The notes below the pieces were generated by a model. The model was given only the letters and a program-made list of their open reading frames with translations, was not told where the DNA came from and ran no database searches. From assembly GCF_040807025.1 (NCBI RefSeq), contig NC_090947.1, forward strand, positions 8,060,001-8,124,000: a DNA stretch of 64,000 bases, given 5' to 3'. The stretch comes from Struthio camelus (lineage: Eukaryota; Chordata; Aves; Struthioniformes; Struthionidae). A program made the position numbers and the translations under genes. Of this stretch, positions 57,770 through 64,000 are shown one piece after another; the first letter of the stretch is position 1; every line of letters starts with the position of its first letter.

Positions 57770-60700
57770 AGTGCTAAAGATCAAATCTTTCCGCTTTCAG
57801 CAAGGCTTTTGCTTGTGTGACTGGAAAATAGTTTATTCAAGATGAATCACAGGCCAAGGCAAGATTTTGTTAGTTACTCACACTAACCAGAAAACAGGTT
57901 AGGGTAACGAGTGCAATACCTGCTACGTGAAGGTCCAGTAGTGAGCGGGAAAGCACTGAAAACAGCACTCGGCAGTAATTTGAAGCCAAAGTCAGTGTCT
58001 GTAAGTGGCTGTGAAGGGGAAACATTACTAGCTGCTTATCGTGATGCAAATGGATTGTTCTTCACAATTAGGTGCTTTTGTTAGAGCATCGCATTACAGT
58101 ATGTTACTCTTCCAGCCTCAAGGGCACGCAGATAGTCTGATGTGGCCAATTTGGCTGACAGAGTGCTAGGAGGCTGCCAGTTTCATAGGAGCCTGTCTTC
58201 ACAGAGACAAGAAGTTGAATGGTCTCAAACTCTGTTTTTTTTAATGGATCTCCTGCTTCTTACTTTTTCTCCTTTTCTTAATAAAAATGAAACATAACTT
58301 TCTTTTCAGAGCTCACAAACTTAACCAGTAGCATCTCAGTTTTGGGGAGCTGGCTCTGTCTGACTCATTTGACTGTTGAAATGAAATGACCAGCAGTTTT
58401 CAAACGCCACAATTTTTCTAGTCATTGTATCATTAGGTGGCCACATCATCCCTTTTCCTCACTGGCTTTTTATGCCTTCTGGGGAACTCTTCTGGATCAT
58501 GTTAAAATGTTCTCATGGGCCGGAACAACTCTAGTTTTTCAGTCAGGAAAGATCGCTCTATAACCAACAAAAGCAAAGCAGCAAACCACCCCTTTGTAAC
58601 GCTACAGTTGTTTGTGGAAAGCGACATAGTGTTTTCATTTTGGTAGGAGGATCAAAAGGCCTTTTTACAAAATCCTTTTACTGTAAAGAAGCTTCAGAAA
58701 TGACATTCTAAAGTACCTTAACAGAAAAGAGACCAAGCTGCACAATTAAGAAATCAGAGGTAGGAAATGCCAGTAGGAGGACTTCCCATCCAGTCTCTCT
58801 TCTGCCCCCTTGTGTGAACGAAGTCGTTTTTAATTACAGTTACTTTTCTTCCCTGCCCACAGGAACTTTGCCCTCGATTCTTAGCATATGCGTATTAAGA
58901 GCTGCTGCCCTCCTCCCCTGCAACAAGTGCTGGGCTGCAGGAAGGGGCCCCAGGCGCTGCTGGGGCAGGAGCTTGGTGGCCACGCTGCAGGTACACAGCC
59001 CGAGGGCCGTCGCCAGCCCCGCAGGCCGAAGGCTGCGGCAGGACGTGACCCGTCTCACTTTGCCTTCGGAAACCCGTGGCTGGCTGAGCGCGCGCTGAAC
59101 TCCGCTTGCCTTGGCGCAGGGTATCTGAGTGGATTAAGTGGCTACAAATTGCATCGGTTTACAGAAAGGGAGGGAAGGGGGTGAAGGTTGAGACAGCGCG
59201 CACAGGCCAGTCGCTGAAGGATGATCGCTAAGTTAATGCCTGACAGCCCTGTCAGCGCCCCACTAAATTAGATCACTCCGTTGTGAGTCAGAACGAACTA
59301 ATTTTCCTGCTACGCTTGCTGCCCGAGACAGCCCCCAGGCTACTTTAATCTTCAAACGCCAGTGGTCAAGAGGAGAGCTGCATTTTTTTGCTCCCGAAAG
59401 CGATGAAGTACGCTGCTTGCATTTCTTCTGAGGCTTCTCAGCCTTCCCCAGTCAAGTGGAAAACAGCTGGAGAAAGGACGCTGCTTCTCGATTTGAGTTC
59501 ATCGGCTCCCAATGCCCAGGAACGCAGCCACAGTCCAGGGCAGAAGGTCAACCTTGGGAGCACTACCCCATCTAGCTCTTTTTCTCGTTAGCAGCAGGCT
59601 GAAGTAATGCCTTTTTTTTTTTTTTTAAACAAAAACAAAACAAGAAAAGAGGCTGTGAAGATACAAAAACAGACAGCAGCAGAATAAGCTCCCTCTCTGC
59701 CAAAGACACATAGAGTTGATGCTCATTTCAAGTCCATCCCGACGATGGAGCAACCCACCACTAAGGAGGGGAGAAGTAAAAGGGTTTAATGGAGAAACCA
59801 CTCTAAAACCACTTCAGTGAAACTCTGGGACAGTCCCTCAGGGGATGGAGACGAACAAACCAGCTGCAGGATGCACAACACAAAGCAGACCTCTGCCTCT
59901 CCCTGCCCATATACTAGAAATAAAGAGTATGAAAACCACACTGGCCCTGCTTGCCTCAAGAAGTACTTTTTGCTCCGCGGGCTGCTACGCAGCCACGAGA
60001 AACCAGCTGCGTCGATGACGGAAGCCACGTGAGGTCCTGTGAGCGGGCTTGGGCGCGCTGCCTGAGCCGAGCTCTGCCCGGCGCCCTGAGCGCCAGGAAC
60101 GCAGCGCGGTACGTCACCCCAAAAAGGCGGGCACGCAGCTGCTTCGACAGCCTTGCCTTGTCCCTGCCTTGCCAGCGCTGGCTCCCAGGGAACTCCTGAG
60201 GCCAAACCAGCCAAATCACGTTCACAGGGCAACGGGCAAAGAAACGACAGCAGGCTGGAAAGGCTGGAGGAGCTGAAAGAAGAACTGCAGGAGAAGTGGA
60301 GTTCGGCGACTCCAGGGCTGGTCTCTGGCAGCTAGACGAACGCACTGGCTGGCTCTGCAGCTCCAGTGAATTTCCTCCAACAAAAGCAGAGCCTTGGAAG
60401 GATGGCGACTCTGTGGTTATTTCCTGACACGATTTAAGTCAAAATAACCACACGTATACACTTAAACCAAAAAAGATTTTAAAAATACAGTCACTGTTGC
60501 CTTTTCTCCTTCCTTATTTAAAAAGTTTCTTTCTTACAACTTCCACATTTCACCTGCAGGGTAAGTTTTTAGCATCAGAATATTCCTTTCTTAGTTATTA
60601 TTACATTTTTATTCAGGAGTTTCTGTTTTAGTTCTGCGATCTGATTTCAAACCACTGAGGCAGAGAGGCAAGATGAGACAGGGGATACAAGCAGAGGATA

Positions 60701-63700
60701 AATCTCCTGCCGCTCAGCACTGCGTGGCAGAGCCCACACACTGTGAAAGAAAGCAAGCACAAAAGTAAGTTCAAAGAGTCCATAGGTTACATGAGCAACC
60801 TGGGCTGTGGGGAAATGTCAGTTAGAAACGAGCAGCAGCAAACAGCTCTGTTTTCCTACTGCTGTGGCTTTGCTTGCTGACGATGACACACAAAGATTAA
60901 GTGTAACAGCATGAGCTCCAGTTGTTTATCTCCTTTATTATCATCGCCCGTAAGTGAAGGAGATGTGTGGGTGTCACCTGCAAAAAAAGAAGTTGCATTT
61001 CTGAGGGAAAAACATCTGCAGCAAAGATCCGAGAAGGCAAATGGTCTTGTTTAATTCATGCATATCCAATTTACTAGCCGTCACTAATCTGCAGCACTGA
61101 ATGTAGTCTCCTGGATTTCGCTTGCTTTACTATGCTGAGAGAGAGCAGGAGAGAAGGAGACAGAGGGACTTGAGCACTATCAAGTGCCTACAATGATTAC
61201 AGATCATCAAGGTCATTTGTAAATCACTAAGGTAGCCTGGCTCCTGCAGCATGGAGTTTAATTTTCCCTCCCCTGTCCTCCCCTCTGCTGAGCTGTGGGG
61301 ATCTGCAACAAGAAAAGCTCTCTGCTGTGCGTTCAGACTACAGCAGAGCGTACTCTTCAGGCTGCTCGTGAGGGATGCTAGCAGAAGGTGGAAGCAGCGG
61401 GTCACCACCTGCAGCACGAGCGCTAGCAAAGCGTGTAGAAGATGTAGAAGATGCGGTTCCTCTGTGTTTGCACGTTCGTGTCTGTGACAGAGCGAATCTC
61501 TGCACACACAGTTAAACACCACTTGCTGCATACATGGCATGAGAAATTACTGTTTTAAGAAGGATTTAAGGAAAAGACATCTCCCACATAGCAGCTACTG
61601 AGGGATACTTTGTATGTGAACACGCAAACAACTGCACACGTGCAGATGCAAGCTTCTGTCTTTTTCCCCCCATCATTATTCAGATATGTAAAAATGAAAA
61701 ACAATGAGCACACTGTCTTGGATTGCACTTCAGGCACAGGATGCTTTCTGGGTCTAAGATATCTCTAGATTAATGATGTTGAACTTGGCTGTGTGGTGAT
61801 TTGCCTGGGTCAGCTCACCAGCCTCTGAGATAGAAGAAATATCAGAAAATTGAAAAACAATAAATTCAGAGTATCTGTGCTTTAAAAAGAGGATTTTCCT
61901 CCACCTCCAAATTTGCTGTAATTTGCTTTAGCCCTGGATTTGAGGTGCATTCATAAGACTTTCCCTTTTACCACCAAGCACAGAGAAAACACGGATGACC
62001 ATTCCCTTTCAACTGCAGATCGGGGAGGTGAATTCCCGGTGGTTCTGCTACAGCTGTTCTCATCATCAAGCATGAGTGGGTGTTGCGCTCTTGTTGTGCC
62101 CCAGCTACAGCCCAAGTAAACCAAGGACCTGACTAATACTTCTTGCCCAAGTGCAAAATACAAAATTCGCCTTCCTCATGAAACAGACTTCTTTACAAAA
62201 ATTAAACTCACTTGTCCTTGATAGCTGCCATAATGAATGCTTGGTCAATAATTATTAATTTCTTGTTCTTGCGAAGGCTCCTATATATGTGTTCGCTTAC
62301 TGAGGGGAGGAATCCAACTGACGCTGGTGTGATTAGTTGTGTGACAAAGTTACACATCAGAGCACCTTGCTGTGGGAGTGTCTTCTTCCCTCACGTAAAT
62401 GTTGTGTTGCAAACTGATGAGCAACACTTTGGGCTGGAGAACGGCACAAGAAAAATGTCAGAACGGAAGACCCATGAACCGTGAGGCACTGGCCAACTCA
62501 GTGGTGCACCTGGCCGAATGACACGAGCACCAGCAGCTAAGCACTATTTTCAGGTTGGTTAGGTGTGACCACATGCTGTAAACCTGCCAGCTTTAGTATC
62601 TCAGATACGTACATACTGCAAAGAGACAGCAAAATACTAAAAAAATCCAAGGCAGAGGAAAAAATACAGAGGAGCAACAGGTTTATCTTGCTAAAGGCAA
62701 ACAGTGTTTGCACTGGGATGCTGGAACAGTAGTCACTGCCTGTGCCTGGGTGACTCATCACCACTGTGACTGCTCCCTTGTGCTGAAGCGTCCTTCTTCC
62801 TCCCTCAGCTGGAGTCAGGGGGCTTATCCTACCTGGCCTCGTCATGCTTCAGCTCTGCTAGGATATCGTCTGGAAAGTGCTTGGGCTGGCACTGCGCTGG
62901 GCTAGAAGCTGTCCCTGTGACATACATAAACTGCATACGTGACGCACAGAAGCAATGGGTCAGTGCCTGCTCGAGAGGATTAAAAACAAAATAGAAATGA
63001 AGGGGCACGGAGAGGCACAGTCCTCATGCACAGGTAGGGAGCACAGCAGTTGTGAGGGTGGAAAGCAGACTGAGGCCTCCTCGCACCATCGTAAGCTCTG
63101 CTGCACCATGCCAAGCGCGTGTGTGCATCTTGTGTCGGACGCTGCAGACCCAAGCAACAACAGAACTAGCGGCTCGAGCTGGAAAAGTCCAAGCCGGTCA
63201 CAGCTGCCGTGTCATTTCTACACTTCTGCCACAGCTCAGACCTTCAAGCTGGTTTTCCTAGATGCAACCTACAGAGCACAATGGCTGCTTTAACCGTCCA
63301 CGTTTCTCCTGTCCTCCTCCACCTTGCACCACAGGTACAAAACTGCCACCGAGATTAGGACAGAGCCTTCTGTATGTGTGTCTGTGTCCTCTGCACGGAG
63401 CTTCCTGCTTCTCCGGAGCAAAAAGACCTAAGCCTTGTCTGCTCACTTGTAGCTTGTTTTTTTTTTTTTTCTTTATGACTTTTCCTGTGATCACAGAGGT
63501 GCCCATCTCTCATAGACTTTGTATAATACAAGGTGTCCCCTAGCACTTATGGGCAGAGGATGATGCATAGGGAGAAGAAAAAATGGGAACCATTACAAAC
63601 TTTGTGCAAAAGTAACTATGCACACATGCAATACACAGCTGGAGTGAGGAAGCCTAAATGGACCAGTTTTCCCTTTAGTACTATAAAAAGAAGCATCACA

Positions 63701-64000
63701 GAACTAATTTATATTCCTGGAGCTACTTCTTGTGGTTTGTTGGATGAGATCCACAGGCTCATAGCAGAATGAGCTTCCATTCCTTCCTCCCATTCTTTAG
63801 ACAACCTTGGTTACCAGAAGAAGTGGCTGGAAAGCACACATCCATTTAGAAAGGAGATGGCATATTGGCTGCTGTGGGAGTGAAGAAGTAAAGGGTCATG
63901 GCAGTACGGATGCAGCAGAAAGTCAAAGATCTGACTCAGAATGCATCTGTGCCACCAGACTGGAGGGTTGTGAAGATTATCTGTCCCTACTGCTCTTCAG
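57770..64000. other. downstream DNA, no supported gene
   Basis: GC- and CpG-rich patches lie at about 58890-59110 and 59990-60200. T runs occur near 59610-59626 and 63459-63472. No exon of CTLA4 or ICOS is visible: the MYPPPY-type loop occurs only once in the window, in CD28. The right end of the window falls in ordinary non-coding DNA. Confidence 0.5.

Noticed and set aside
60650-60740. Possible MIR remnant (CTGAGGCAGAGAGGCAAGATG)
   Set aside because: Only one short block matches. The remaining MIR blocks do not follow in order.
53780-64000. Search for CTLA4 and ICOS exons downstream of CD28
   Set aside because: The MYPPPY-type loop is coded only once, in CD28 exon 2. No YVKM-type tail or second Ig-V exon is visible on either strand.
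1-64000. CRISPR arrays, tRNA or rRNA genes, prokaryotic operons, intact retroviruses
   Set aside because: No regularly spaced repeats, no tRNA A- and B-box pair with a foldable cloverleaf, no rRNA core sequence and no paired LTRs were seen.

Overview
This is vertebrate nuclear DNA from a sauropsid, almost certainly a bird. It carries one confidently identified gene, CD28, the T-cell co-stimulatory receptor. CD28 lies on the + strand in four coding exons: 42728-42782, 49949-50302, 50553-50671 and 53639-53779. All junctions are GT/AG and in phase, and together they encode 222 residues. The predicted protein has a signal peptide, an Ig-V domain with the MYPPPY ligand-binding loop, a transmembrane helix with a YxxxxT pattern, and a tail with the YMNM motif. 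The tail ending YRSWQP and the cysteine-free hinge are avian in character. Ancient CR1, MIR and sauropsid palindromic repeat relics, with no obvious young CR1, fit a bird.

Layout. Positions 1-300 are a CpG island at the window edge. By the mammalian order RAPH1-CD28-CTLA4-ICOS, with RAPH1 transcribed away from CD28, it may be the RAPH1 promoter; this is inference from gene order only. Positions 300-42480 are about 42 kb of intergenic DNA with no exon I can defend. They hold scattered GC-rich patches, an isolated and very CpG-dense island at 22.2-22.56 kb, two MIR relics (25.3 and 39.5 kb lie on opposite strands), an antisense CR1-type LINE ORF2 relic at 30.25-31.48 kb and AT-rich stretches that could be conserved regulatory DNA. 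Positions 42480-56000 are the CD28 promoter, gene and 3' UTR. Positions 56000-64000 are downstream DNA. CTLA4 and ICOS were looked for and not found; CTLA4 would be expected beyond the right edge.

The most striking feature is a 268-bp inverted repeat. Positions 37418-37685 and 44156-44423 are exact reverse complements with no mismatch and no gap, sharp ends and unrelated flanks. They bracket a 6.5-kb segment holding the CD28 promoter, exon 1 and the start of intron 1. The repeated unit itself contains a decayed old interspersed repeat, so the identity points to a recent inverted segmental duplication, ongoing gene conversion or an assembly error, not to two old transposon copies. Recombination between the arms would flip exon 1 away from the rest of the gene.

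Other points of interest are a (GGA)n tract and an overlapping poly-arginine uORF just upstream of the CD28 start, loss of the dimer-forming hinge cysteine, a changed PYAP motif, and a second reading frame in exon 4 that exon-3 skipping would open. There is also an unidentified group of open frames on the minus strand at 56.8-57.8 kb.
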